From JABDQA01 sp963759125 (GTDB taxonomy: Bacteria > Desulfobacterota > Desulfobulbia > Desulfobulbales > Desulfocapsaceae): a stretch of DNA of 64,000 nucleotides. The DNA lies in NCBI GenBank assembly GCA_963759125.1, contig CAVWXN010000005.1, positions 1,302,001-1,366,000 of the forward strand. The letters run 5' to 3'. Each line of letters begins with the position of its first letter. The first letter of the stretch is position 1. The notes beneath the pieces were generated by a model that saw only the letters and a list, made by a program, of their open reading frames with translations, was not told the DNA's origin and made no database searches. Shown one piece after another: positions 52,643-62,422 of this stretch. Made by a program: the position numbers and the translations under genes.

Positions 52643-53119
52643 ATGAGAAAACGCACCTATAACTATGGCGATCAGTCCCTGAAGGCGACATTTGCCGGAA
52701 TCATAAGAGACAAGGACTGGGAGAAAAAATTTGACCAGCACCGGGTCTTCGCCAACTGGTCCGAACTCGTAGACCAGGAGACGGCAAAGTATGCGAGGCC
52801 GCTCAAGATCAGCAACGACGTGCTCTGGCTCGAGGTGGATAACTCGGCCTGGGTGCAGCAATTTCAATTCAAGAAATTGGAGCTTCTGGAGATCCTCAAC
52901 GATTACCTGCGGGTCAGTTATTTTTCCGATATAAGATTCACCGTCGGGGAATCGACGGAGTCTGAGACAAAGATAGAGCAGCAGGGCCCACGCATGGTGC
53001 CGCCCACCACCCAGGAGATTGAGCAGTTCGAGAAGCAGATCGAATTCATCAAGGACGAAGAGATCAGAAAGGCCATGACCCGTCTCTGGTACGTTTCAAA
53101 GGCCGTCCGAAGAGAGTGA
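52643..53119 (+). CDS. DUF721/DciA-like protein
   Basis: 158 residues. The DUF721 region (residues ~10-95) contains VFANWSELVDQETAKYARPL and ISNDVLWLEVDNSAWVQQFQ, the conserved KH-like core of the DciA family, which loads the replicative helicase in bacteria lacking DnaC. A charged tail with helical IEQFEKQIEFIKDEEIRK follows. Whether it has the DciA role here is inference. It precedes the cysK-cysS fusion on the same strand. Confidence 0.78.
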   Translation: MRKRTYNYGDQSLKATFAGIIRDKDWEKKFDQHRVFANWSELVDQETAKYARPLKISNDVLWLEVDNSAWVQQFQFKKLELLEILNDYLRVSYFSDIRFTVGESTESETKIEQQGPRMVPPTTQEIEQFEKQIEFIKDEEIRKAMTRLWYVSKAVRRE

Positions 53120-53239
53120 CAGATCCCCCGCGGCTCCATCCTGAAAAGCTGCTTGACCCCAGAAATAAAAGAGGTAATGTCTGGCCAGAGCCGTGTGGGG
53201 ACGGCCAGGCATGCATATAACCCAAGGTCCGGTAAAGTG

Positions 53240-55579
53240 ATGATACATGACAATATACTCGAGTCCATCGGCAACACGCCCCTGGTGATCGTTAACCGAC
53301 TGAACACGAACAAGAAGGTAGCGGTGATTGGTAAGCTGGAATCGAGAAACCCCGGGGGCTCGGTAAAGGAACGAATCGCCCTGTCGATGATCGAAGCTGC
53401 CGAAAATAAAGGGGAGTTGAGAAAGGACAGCATCGTTCTCGAGGCTACCAGCGGCAATACCGGTATCGGTCTGGCCATGGTCTGTGCCGCCAAGGGCTAT
53501 CGCTGCATGCTGGTGATGCCCGAATCGGCCTCCATTGAGCGCCGCAAGATCATGCAGGCCTATGGAGCCGAGATTCTGCTGACGCCCGCCGCCCGGGCCA
53601 CTGACGGAGCAATCGAAAAGGCCTATTCCATGGCCCGGGAATTACCCGACCGCTATTTTCTGACCGATCAGTTCAACAACGACGCCAACTGGCAGGCCCA
53701 CTACGACCGGACCGGACCGGAAATCTGGCAGCAGACCGACGGCAAAATCACCCACCTGGTCGCCACTCTGGGAACCTCGGGTACCGTCATGGGATTGTGT
53801 GCCTGGTTCAAGGAGCAGCAACCACACGTCCAGATTATTGCCGTCGAACCTCACCTGGGCCACAAACTGCAGGGACTCAAGAATATGAAGGAGTCCTATA
53901 AGCCCGGCATCTTCGATAAAACGGCGCCGGACATGATTGTCAATATCGACGATGAGCACGCCTTCGAGACCGCCAGGAAACTGGCCCGGCACGAAGGCAT
54001 GCTGGTCGGTATGAGCAGCGGAGCGGCCATGTACGCAGCGCTCGAGATCGCCAGGGACCTGAAAGAGGGAATGGTGGTGGCCATTCTGCCCGACGGCGGT
54101 GAACGTTATCTCAGCACGCCACTGTTCACCCGCGAGGAGGCTCCGGCCGAGGGCAAGAAGCGGAAACTGCGCGTCTTCAACACCATGACCAAGAAAAAGG
54201 AGGTGTTCAAACCACGCCAAGAAAGTGAGGTCACTTTTTATTCCTGCGGTCCCACCGCCTACGAACCTGCCAATCTGTCCATGTGCCGGCGGTTTGTGGT
54301 TGCTGACCTGATCCAGCGATATCTCGAAATCAGAGGCTTCAAGGTGTCGTCCTATATGAACTTTACCGATCTGGACGACAACACCATTGCCGGCGCCGAA
54401 AAGGCGGGGATGGGCCTGAAGCCGTTCACCGAAAAGTATATCAACTCTTTTCTCTCAGATATTGACACCTTGGGAGTGAAACGGGCTACTGGCTACCCGA
54501 AGGCTTCGGAACATGTCCAGGACATGATCGACATCAGCCACGAGCTGCTAAGAAAGGGCTATGCTTATGAAAAGCACGGCTCGATCTATTTTGATATCTC
54601 CAAGTTTTCCAATTACGGAAAACTCTCAGGCATCGATCTCTCCAAAATCCAGCTGGGTAAAACCGTCGACCTTGACAACTACGAGAAGGACAACCCGAGG
54701 GATTTCACCCTGCTCAAACGCTCCACCCTGGCAGAACTGAAAAAGGGAATTTTCTTCGAAACCGAATGGGGCAATGTCAGGCCGAGCTGGCACATCGAGT
54801 GTTCTTCCATGTCGACCGGCTACCTCGGAGAAACGCTCGATATTCATACCTCCAGTCGTGATCTGATGTTTCCGCATCACGAGAACGAGATCGCCATTGC
54901 CGAGGCGCTGACCGGCAAGCAACTGGCCAAATATTGGATGCACTCCGAGCTCCTGCTGGTGGACGGCAAGAAAATGTCGAGTGACAACCATAATGTCGTC
55001 ACCTTGAAGGATTTGCTGGCCATGGGCTTTACCGGCCGGGAGGTGCGCTTTCTGATGCTTTCGGTGCAGTATCGCAAACCTATCAACTTCTCTATCAAGC
55101 GGCTGGAAAATGTGCGTACAGCCCTGCGGCGTCTTGATGAATTCACCAGCAAATTGCTCTGTCTGCCACCGGGCAGGCCGCACCCCGAAGTCACCGCCTA
55201 TGTGTCGGCCATGGAAGAGCAGTTCTTTACAGCCATGGACGATGATCTAAACGTCTCGGTTGCGATGGCGGCGATCTACAACTTCATCAAGAAGACGAAT
55301 CCGATTCTGCAGGTCAATCATCTCGACCGGGATCAGAAAGACTATATTCTGGAAAAGCTCAACCATCTCAACCAGGTGCTGAAGATCTTCAAATTGCAGG
55401 GCTGCCCGCTTGAGCCGGAAATCGATGCGCTGATTCAGCTTCGCGAAAAGGCTCGGGTCGAAAAGGACTGGCAGACGGCGGATTCGGCTCGCAACGAGCT
55501 GGCCGATCGTGGTATCGCCGTGATCGACACTGCCAACGGCCCCATTTGGAAACGCGTCGTGGAAACGGAGGAAGATTAA
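53240..55579 (+). CDS. Cysteine synthase / cysteinyl-tRNA synthetase-like fusion protein
   Basis: 779 residues, two domains joined. Residues ~1-310 are a PLP-dependent O-acetylserine sulfhydrylase (CysK/CysM): the Lys in NPGGSVKERIALSM (K43), LEATSGNTGIGLAMV and LVATLGTSGTVMGL. Residues ~330-779 follow class I CysRS: zinc ligands are kept (C336 in FYSCGPT, WHIECSSMS, and His/Glu in FPHHENEIA). The HIGH motif, however, is NLSM (about residue 345; usual HIGN) and KMSKS is KMSSD (about 578). The ATG at 53240 fits the family start; an upstream extension to 53153 is unlikely. It may form cysteine and adenylate it for tRNA, or make a cysteine derivative other than Cys-tRNA. I cannot decide from sequence. 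Confidence 0.88.
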   Translation: MIHDNILESIGNTPLVIVNRLNTNKKVAVIGKLESRNPGGSVKERIALSMIEAAENKGELRKDSIVLEATSGNTGIGLAMVCAAKGYRCMLVMPESASIERRKIMQAYGAEILLTPAARATDGAIEKAYSMARELPDRYFLTDQFNNDANWQAHYDRTGPEIWQQTDGKITHLVATLGTSGTVMGLCAWFKEQQPHVQIIAVEPHLGHKLQGLKNMKESYKPGIFDKTAPDMIVNIDDEHAFETARKLARHEGMLVGMSSGAAMYAALEIARDLKEGMVVAILPDGGERYLSTPLFTREEAPAEGKKRKLRVFNTMTKKKEVFKPRQESEVTFYSCGPTAYEPANLSMCRRFVVADLIQRYLEIRGFKVSSYMNFTDLDDNTIAGAEKAGMGLKPFTEKYINSFLSDIDTLGVKRATGYPKASEHVQDMIDISHELLRKGYAYEKHGSIYFDISKFSNYGKLSGIDLSKIQLGKTVDLDNYEKDNPRDFTLLKRSTLAELKKGIFFETEWGNVRPSWHIECSSMSTGYLGETLDIHTSSRDLMFPHHENEIAIAEALTGKQLAKYWMHSELLLVDGKKMSSDNHNVVTLKDLLAMGFTGREVRFLMLSVQYRKPINFSIKRLENVRTALRRLDEFTSKLLCLPPGRPHPEVTAYVSAMEEQFFTAMDDDLNVSVAMAAIYNFIKKTNPILQVNHLDRDQKDYILEKLNHLNQVLKIFKLQGCPLEPEIDALIQLREKARVEKDWQTADSARNELADRGIAVIDTANGPIWKRVVETEED

Positions 55580-55585
55580 GAGGAC

Positions 55586-55613
55586 TTGATTTTTAATCGT
55601 GTTCTATTATTAT
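55586..55613 (+). promoter_or_regulatory. Possible promoter of tRNA-Arg
   Basis: TTGATT (55586-55591) and TATTAT (55608-55613), 16 bases apart, about 35 bases upstream of the tRNA. It matches a sigma-70 layout in spacing. Confidence 0.4.
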
Positions 55614-55647
55614 ATTTCGCTGCTCTTGACAAACAGTTCACCATTAT

Positions 55648-55724
<77 letters not shown>

Positions 55725-55732
55725 ATAAAATC

Positions 55733-55767
55733 AAGCGGTTAGGCCATTTTGGCTTAACCGCTTTTTT
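55733..55767 (+). terminator. Intrinsic terminator after tRNA-Arg
   Basis: Arms AAGCGGTTAGGCC (55733-55745) and GGCTTAACCGCTT (55751-55763) with one mismatch and a T-run. Confidence 0.88.
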
Positions 55768-56352
55768 GTTATTGTCAACAACTGGTCAACAAAATTAAGC
55801 CAATCACTTCTCCCCTTAGAAGACCAACTTACTTGGATCTATATCTAATCTCTCGCAAGGGGGCCCAGGGTAGCTTTGCCTAAAATGGGGGTGGAGGTGT
55901 GCGTGGTGAGGAGTTTGTATCAGACATCCCCGTAGTATTTTTGTTTGAGAGATGAGTTTACAGATAATTTGGTTCAGTATGCAAATTTAGACGGGGTGAA
56001 AAGGTCGAATCTGAAGTTGCCGTATGCCGTAATAGCTTTAATCAGAGAGTTTGAAGGTAAACAGCCACGACCATTAGCTGCCTTGAGGACAATTGTTTTT
56101 GTCATGGCCAGGTTAATTCCATAGGCTAATCACTGGGGTCAACTTTACAGGAACCATCTAAAGCTGAAGGAAAAAACAGGATTGATTACCTTCCATTTGG
56201 CAATGTTAAGGCCAAGGCTGAGTCGCTGCGAATACACTATCAGGAAAAAGGTCAAGCTACCACATATTCGAACAGGCTAAACATTGGCAAAGGACATCTT
56301 TCAATTAAATTTATAATGCTTCTGAAGGAGCAGTCTAGACCTTCAACTCACC
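55768..56352. other. Decayed stretch at the start of the AT-richer segment
   Basis: 585 bases with no complete gene. Two short open stretches have protein-like composition: about 55955-56125 (+), ending LIREFEGKQPRPLAALRT then VMARLIP and a stop, and about 56145-56345 (+), with KAEGKNRIDYLPFGNVKAKA and YQEKGQATTYSNRLNIGKGH. I recognise neither. They look like remnants, as often seen at the integrated end of islands beside tRNA genes. No direct repeat of the tRNA 3' end is visible in this window. Confidence 0.5.
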
Positions 56353-57252
56353 TTAGTTTTTCACACAGGGGCAATCATTAGGTACAGCAAGTTTGATTGC
56401 ACCAGGAAGGATTTCACATCGGATTTTATTGTCTATTATTGGCTCGCCGTCAAGATTGACCGGAATCGGCTCATCGGAATATGATTCCAGCCATGGCGTC
56501 TGGAATGAAGTGATAAATTCGCCCTGGGGTGAGGGATTCGCGAGTTCATTCGTAACCTGGTCCAATGCATTAATTGGAAACGTGCGGGCAATCAGGACGT
56601 CGAGCAGTCCATCGTTAATATATGCCTCACGGGCCAGAATCTGTCCGCCTCCAGCCTGGCGCCCGTTGCAGATTGCGCCGACTACTGCTTCGCCCTCAAA
56701 GCTGTAATTTTCAGCTTTGAGACTAACAACATAGGGTGAAAAATTGAGGATCTTTATTATTCCCATAAGCGTGTATGCGCCACCGCCCAGAAAGTTCTTG
56801 AGTTCCACTGGCGTTTCAGTTGTTACCGCGGCACCAAAACCGGCGGAAGCCACATTCATGAAATAACGCTCGTTTGTCTTAACAATATCAACGAGCACAG
56901 GATCTGACTCAACAGCAAGGGTCAGCGCTGCAATTAGCTCAGTCGGGATTGTGCAACAGGTAGCAAAATCATTTGCGGTGCCTAGTGGAAGAATCCCCAT
57001 TGCAGGTCGCTGGGTTTCGCCAAGCAGGATGAGACCATGGGAAATCTCGTTGACGGTGCCATCTCCACCACCGGCAATAACACAGTCTACACCTTTCTCG
57101 CCAGCTTCCTTTACATAGCGTAAACCGTCACCATATTCCCAGGTAACTCGAACCTGCAGATCATGACCCATATCACGTACACGGCCCACTGCTTCCCTTA
57201 TTGCAGGAATTCCGGCCTTCTTACCGTTGATTATTAGATGCGCAGTTGCCAT
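56353..57252 (-). CDS. yegS: YegS-family lipid kinase
   Basis: Phosphorylates a lipid substrate (diacylglycerol or phosphatidylglycerol in known relatives). It has 299 residues. LIINGKKAGIPAIREA, VRVTWEYGDGLRYVKEA, CVIAGGGDGTVNEISHGLI and MGILPLGTANDFATCC form the DAG-kinase catalytic core, and GAICNGRQAGGGQILAREAY follows. The closeness to the enteric YegS type (rather than the DgkB type) hints at acquisition from a gammaproteobacterium. Intact, unlike its neighbours. Confidence 0.93.
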   Translation of the reverse strand: MATAHLIINGKKAGIPAIREAVGRVRDMGHDLQVRVTWEYGDGLRYVKEAGEKGVDCVIAGGGDGTVNEISHGLILLGETQRPAMGILPLGTANDFATCCTIPTELIAALTLAVESDPVLVDIVKTNERYFMNVASAGFGAAVTTETPVELKNFLGGGAYTLMGIIKILNFSPYVVSLKAENYSFEGEAVVGAICNGRQAGGGQILAREAYINDGLLDVLIARTFPINALDQVTNELANPSPQGEFITSFQTPWLESYSDEPIPVNLDGEPIIDNKIRCEILPGAIKLAVPNDCPCVKN

Positions 57253-57572
57253 ATATTCTCCTACTTATATTGGTCTATACTATTCTGGAATAGTGATTCT
57301 GGGGAATGTCCTTAAATGTAAAGCTTCTCACTGTTTTTGAATGCAATCAATGTGTTTTTATAACTGAATACCAATCGTAACCATACTGTCCATATTCAGG
57401 AACAATATTAACTTCCCCTGTGGTAAGTAATAATAGACCTTTGCCACTGGCAATCCTATCTGAGATTTCTGCCTATCTGAATAAACAGGCACGTGGAAAT
57501 GTCTTTGATGGAAATAAAAAAAACAAAAGTAGTCTTTGCAGTCGGTGTCTAGGTTGTAGCCACTATTATTGT
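57253..57572. other. Intergenic stretch
   Basis: 320 AT-rich bases between yegS and the ABC binding protein. A plus-strand 79-codon open frame (57420-57659) overlaps the next gene and shows no protein-like pattern. Nothing further seen. Confidence 0.35.
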
Positions 57573-58475
57573 TTACTTGAAGATAAGTCCCATATTATGA
57601 ACATTCTGCTGCATGACAGACAGAAAGTCTCCCTGTTCAGGAACAGCAAAGCAAGGTGAAAATACTTGACCCTGTATACCCATCCCTTTTAAACGTTGTA
57701 TCGATTCGGGCAGCGGTTCACCTTCCCAGATCATCCATTTTACTGGATGTCCCTTGAGCAGATTTTGGAGATTATTCCACTCTTTTGTTCCTGGGTCTTC
57801 GCCCGGCTCCCACATGACCATTTCGAGGTTTAATTTGTAGCGTCTTGCCAGGTATTGATAGATGGGGTGAGAGGCAATGAGCGCAACACCAGGTTTACGC
57901 GCACTAAAAGTGGTCATCTGTTCATCAAGCCCAAGCAAGTCCTGCTGTAATGATTCTAAATTGCTGGCGAACTCAGATTCACGTTCTGGAATCCTGCGTG
58001 ACAAGGCTTTGTAAATAGCTTCCGCCTGCAATGCTGCCTGAGAAAAATCAAGCCAGGTGGTAAAAGCCGTGCCGCCATGGGAGTGATCACCATTCGGACC
58101 ATGGCTGTGGGTAACGGTAGAAGCTACTTGAAGAAAATCATCCCTAAAAACCCGCGAGGTATCAACAGAACGAAGTAGCGGCAGGCTGACTTTCTTTATC
58201 CATTTTTCATAACCAGCGCCGTTGAGGAGAATTAAATCGGCCTGTTGAGACTTTCTTACCGTCTCAGTATCTGGGTTCCAGAAGGCCGGATCTACACCTG
58301 CTGGTGCTGGGAAAACCACATCAATGTGGGTACCCCCGATCCGCTCGGCAAAATAGGTGAGTGGATAATTAACCGTATAAACGGTGAATATTTTCTCAGC
58401 ACAAACCTGAAGAGGCGTCAGTAGGAAAATCAGAAAAAACAAAACAATGTGTGCGGTTATCCCCTTGCGTCCCAT
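57573..58475 (-). CDS. Metal (Zn/Mn-type) ABC transporter substrate-binding protein
   Basis: 300 residues with a signal peptide (VLFFLIFLLTPLQVCAEK). It has the cluster A-I fold pattern: VDPAFWNPDTETVRKSQQAD, ADLILLNGAGYEKWIKKV and LIASHPIYQYLARRY. The histidine-rich loop HSHGPNGDHSHGG suggests zinc. Periplasmic. Encoded just after an FtsX-like permease and ABC ATPase, not the usual ZnuBC, so the transported metal and transporter partners are inferred only. Confidence 0.83.
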   Translation of the reverse strand: MGRKGITAHIVLFFLIFLLTPLQVCAEKIFTVYTVNYPLTYFAERIGGTHIDVVFPAPAGVDPAFWNPDTETVRKSQQADLILLNGAGYEKWIKKVSLPLLRSVDTSRVFRDDFLQVASTVTHSHGPNGDHSHGGTAFTTWLDFSQAALQAEAIYKALSRRIPERESEFASNLESLQQDLLGLDEQMTTFSARKPGVALIASHPIYQYLARRYKLNLEMVMWEPGEDPGTKEWNNLQNLLKGHPVKWMIWEGEPLPESIQRLKGMGIQGQVFSPCFAVPEQGDFLSVMQQNVHNMGLIFK

Positions 58476-58496
58476 CTTTATCTCCGTAACAAGTCA

Positions 58497-59674
58497 CTAC
58501 AAAAACAAACTCCTTACCAGCTCCTGATCAAATTGAACAACTAAGCTCATAAAACATAGACAGACAATGGCGCTTACCAAAATGATGATAAATATTTCAG
58601 CTCCAAGTAACCGGGCAGTGGTAGCCCTGCTGCAACCGAGTTTGAAAATAACGGCTATTTCACGTTCCCGTAATCTCAATGATAGGGAAAAAACAAGTAC
58701 CAGGGCCAGCAAAGTGGCTGCCCCAACCAACACAATAACCGCATCAAGTACATTGCGAATCTTAAAAATATTTGCCATCAGGGTATCGATCACCTCTTTG
58801 GGCTGGACAATCTGATATGGTGTATCCTTTTTTAAATATCTCCCCTGGAGGATCGTGCTCGATTTCTCATCATAGGGGATGGCAAGTACCGCGGTGAGAG
58901 GAAAATCTGCCGAGTCACCGTGCAGATGAAACGAATCAATGTTTTCCTCTGTTATTTCTGTGTACTGGATAAGCTTGGCATTGGCCGTGACGTTGCTCTT
59001 GTCCTTCTTGAGGATAACAGAACTATCGGTTGTTTGGGTTACATCTTTATGGCCATGACCGAGGCCGTGAATAACCCAGGCGGTCTTGATGTCGACGAAG
59101 ACCGCCAAATCATCAGCACTGTTGAGGATGCCAGAACGCCGCTGATTTTCATTTTCAAGGGATACATTCCTGCGATATCAAACAGGTTTTCCGGCGAGGA
59201 AACGATATAATCATCTGGATTAAGGCCCAATTTGTCAGCTACATCAGAACCGATTACGCACTGTCCCAGCGAGGTAAACATCTTACCCTGCGCCAGTTCC
59301 AGCTTCCTGAAGTCAAAATAATCGAGAGTCGTGCCAACAATGGGAAAGCTCCTGGCCTGAAAACGGATATACAACGGGATCGGCATGGCAAGTTCACTGT
59401 CCATAACCTGCTCGGTTGCGGCCATGGTAATGGTTTGAGGCACTTCATCGCTAAAATAGAGTGAGTTCATCACCAGATCGAGCGCACTGCCCTTTGCGCC
59501 AATTAACAGAGGGCTTAATTCCGCCCTGAGAGCGAGTTGCCGCTCACTCTCATTGAGCAGGATTTCCAGGGTCAGAGGCAGTGCCGCAATGATCGTAATG
59601 CAGCTGATAAGAACAAGAGATCTTATTTTGTTGAAAATCAGATAGCGGTAGGCAAGATAAAGGTTATTTTTCAT
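58497..59674 (-). CDS. FtsX/MacB-type ABC permease (frameshifted)
   Basis: Two reading segments of one gene. The first (from ATG 59674) has the N-terminal helix KNNLYLAYRYLIFNKIRSLV and a large periplasmic domain (LGLNPDDYIVSSPENLFDIA, MKISGVL), then leaves the frame. The continuation (LAVFVDIKTAWVIHGLGHGH to the last helices RNVLDAVIVLVGAATLLALV and LLGAEIFIIILVSAIVCLCF) is in another frame, switching near 59120-59140. The C-terminal half has the three-helix pattern of FtsX. Its ATPase partner follows upstream. Reading frame broken in this sequence. Confidence 0.78.
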
Positions 59675-59715
59675 CCTGCCCTGCCAAGAGAAAATCACGA
59701 AAATTGATAACCCGG

Positions 59716-60342
59716 TCAAAATGGGTGCAGGAGTTCCTGGTCATGAGTAACGGCCACAAGTGTTGCGTCATACTCTTGCACCGCTTGAAACAGCAGTTCC
59801 AGGATATGGGTTTTATTTTCTGGGTCAAGATTGCCGGTAGCTTCGTCCGCCAAGTATCAGCTTCGGCTTGGGCAAGAGGGCACGACAGATTGCAACCCGC
59901 TGCCGCTCGCCATGGGATAAATCAGCTGGATGGCGGTTCAGCTTATCACCGACCCCTATCTGTTCGGCAAGTCGTCCGGCTCTGTCCTTTACCTCACCAT
60001 TGAGTTCTAAGGCCGTCGGTGATTCGGTAGGGATGGAGAATATTATCCCTGACATCCAGGTAATCGATGAGTCCAAAATCCTGGAAGATAAAACCAATAT
60101 TGGAAATTCGGTAAGCCCGCCTTGCCTTGTCGCTCTGCACACTTATTTCATGACCATCGATCCTGACACTCCCCATTTCAGGCGTCAGGATTCCTGCCAC
60201 CAGGTTAAGCAGGGTTGTTTTGCCGGATCCACTGGGGCCGATAACAGCAACCTTTCCCCTGCCGCAACTGACAGATCAGGGATACGGAAGGTGAAATTCC
60301 CCAAGCCGGTATGAGAAAGCTAATACCATTGAGCTGGAGCAT
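59716..60342 (-). pseudogene. ABC transporter ATP-binding protein (multiple frameshifts)
   Basis: Starts at the ATG at 60342 and ends at TGA 59716, about 208 codons, but the frame changes several times. Recoverable pieces in order: LNGIS, FSYRLGEFHLPYP, DLSVAAG, Walker A VAVIGPSGSGKTTLLNLVAG (about 60250-60195), NIGFIFQDFGLIDYLDV, the signature LSHGERQRVAICRALLP and Walker B DEATGNLDPENKTH with THDQELL. All ABC motifs are present, so this is either a recent pseudogene or a region of sequencing error. The partner is the FtsX-like permease downstream. Confidence 0.8.
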
Positions 60343-60344
60343 TT

Positions 60345-62109
60345 TAGATCGGCCAGTTTCTTCCAAGCTCTTGTTACTCCCTTTTTCTGCCGGCTTACCT
60401 TGGGGGCAGCATAAGGATCAACCCTCTTCTCCTCCAGCAGTTCGATACCGGTAATCTTCCACGAACCATCTACTACGGCCAGGGTCAGGATAGCATCATA
60501 GACGTTCTGCCGAGTATGAATATGGCCCCAGTGGCCGACTGAGCCGATAGCTGTCCACTTTGTCCTGACATCAAGTCCACCTTTCTGTTTATTAGATTCT
60601 TTCACATCTGTTTCCAGCACCTCAACCTGCTTGACCTTGGCATGGGCGCCACCGGCCTGTTCGATCACCATCGATTTTCTACTCTGCAGGTAGACATCTT
60701 TGAGCAGATCACCACTGACGCTGATTCCCAGCTTATCGTACACATCTTCCTCTTCCCGGAAGTCAAAAGCCCGGTACACGTTTTTCAATAGGCTGAGGGT
60801 TATGGCCTTGGAGTCATCCTCACTTATCCGGCTTGCCCGTGCATTGCTGCCCATTGAAAAATGCCAGCGGGGAAAGAGAGCAACTATCGGCTATCACAAG
60901 AATCAGGATTATGCTGAGCTGCACTTTAACTGGTTGGGATTTTTTACGACGGCTGAAGGCTGAAATGCAAACGGCAGCAAGAGAACAACACAGGCCAGGC
61001 TGCCGACCGGCACAGATACCCCCGGTGTGTTTTATCCACCATGATCTTATCAACCGTGGGGATGGTGTAGGTCTTCAGGTAGTTTGTCCACTTCAGGACA
61101 TTGTCGTCAGGAGTAAGATCATAGGGAAAGGGACCGGCCGGGTCGGTCATGCGGGCCGTCACCTTCTGGATTTGTTCCGAGAACAGATCCCACTGGGTAA
61201 CCACTTCCTGAGGGATTCCATCGGTCAGATAGGTAATGACAATACCGATCATGGCAGTATTAAGGGGTACCCGTTCCGGAATCTCAATAAACCTGCTGCG
61301 CAGCATGGATGATTCGACATAGGCGGTGCGTCGAGGATAGGTTTGCCTTGCTTGCCGTCGATCAGTACTTTTTCACGGTTCATAAAGATTGGGCCACTTT
61401 TTCGCGGACAGGATTGAACTCATCTTCTTCAATAAATTCATCTCCGCGCAGGTCAAAATCCATCCAGGTCATCATGTCTTTGACCCGAACCAGAATTTCA
61501 TGTCGCACCTCATAAGGCTCAATGTACAGGTAGGTGCGTACGCCTGACTGCAATGTCCGTTTAAGAACCTTCTTCTCAAAGAGGGAGTACCAAGGGTCGT
61601 CCCAGTCAAGGAGCAGGATATTTTTGTCCGTAAGCTGCGGAAATCAACCACCGGTACCCCTTCGTGATAGCAAAGAAAGCCGATGGAGGCTTTGGGGAAA
61701 GCCGTTTTCATCTACAGGGGGAATAAAAATAAGGGACTTTGGCTTTCCTTTAAAAGGATAGGTCAGTTCAGCATAGAGAACCCGCTTGTCATCAGGTGGC
61801 CCGGGTATCCTTTGCCGAGTATAGGGATTAATGGTGCCGAGCAAACGGGGATGGCCTTTCAATTCGCATCCGAGGTTCAATCAGGTTGAGTTTTGCAGGC
61901 AGTTTTTCCCCGGTGTCGGTGATGATCTGAAATGTCTGGTCAGCAAATATTTTGATACGTTCTTCCGGATCAGGTCTGCCCGGGATGGGCTCAGGAAAAA
62001 AATCATCGGGAACAAGTTTTTCAAAAACAAGCAAATCCTCTACAAAGATTTCAAGCTTGACCCTTACATGATCTTTTTCTATGTAAATTTCAGCAAATGT
62101 TTCTGGCAA
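60345..62109 (-). pseudogene. Large uncharacterised protein, several frameshifts
   Basis: A coding trace of about 580 residues broken into at least five frame segments. Recoverable pieces in order: FAEIYIEKDHVRVKLEIFVE, LVFEKLVPDDFF, NPYTRQRIPG, LTYPFKGKPKSLIFIPPVDE, ASIGFLCYHEGVPVVDFR, LYIEPYEVRHEILVRVKDMM, NREKVLIDGKQGKPI, IVITYLTDGIPQEVVTQWDL, LTPDDNVLKWTNYLK, ISVSGDLLKDVYLQSRKSM and VDGSWKITGIELLEE. I remember similar uncharacterised proteins next to ABC and metal-binding genes, but know no function. The N-terminal signal peptide is missing; start unclear. Confidence 0.6.
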
Positions 62110-62422
62110 TTGCTGATTCCGCTTAGATTAATCCAGTCCGCATGGGCTTAGTGATGGGAATAAAATAAATATGAAGAAAAAGGAGCTTTTCAAAAATGTT
62201 CTCATTGAAGTGTTTAGCTGAAACTGATCATTCTATTGATCTTTTTCAACTAGACGTTATTTCAGCGACATGAGTCAATGCTGAAAGTATTCTTATTGTT
62301 TTGCTCCATTGTCATGGTCAATTCTCACTGAAACACGAAAGGCCAGTTGCAAGAACCAGCCTTTCTGTAAATTTTCGCCGCCTTTAACCAACTGCTAGCC
62401 AATAAGCTGGGACTGCTCAATC
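62110..62422. other. Intergenic stretch
   Basis: 313 AT-rich bases between the large pseudogene and the MBL remnant. No gene, tRNA or convincing repeat found. Confidence 0.35.

Noticed and set aside
57420..57659. Plus-strand 79-codon frame
   Set aside because: No binding site, overlaps the ABC binding-protein gene and lacks protein-like pattern.
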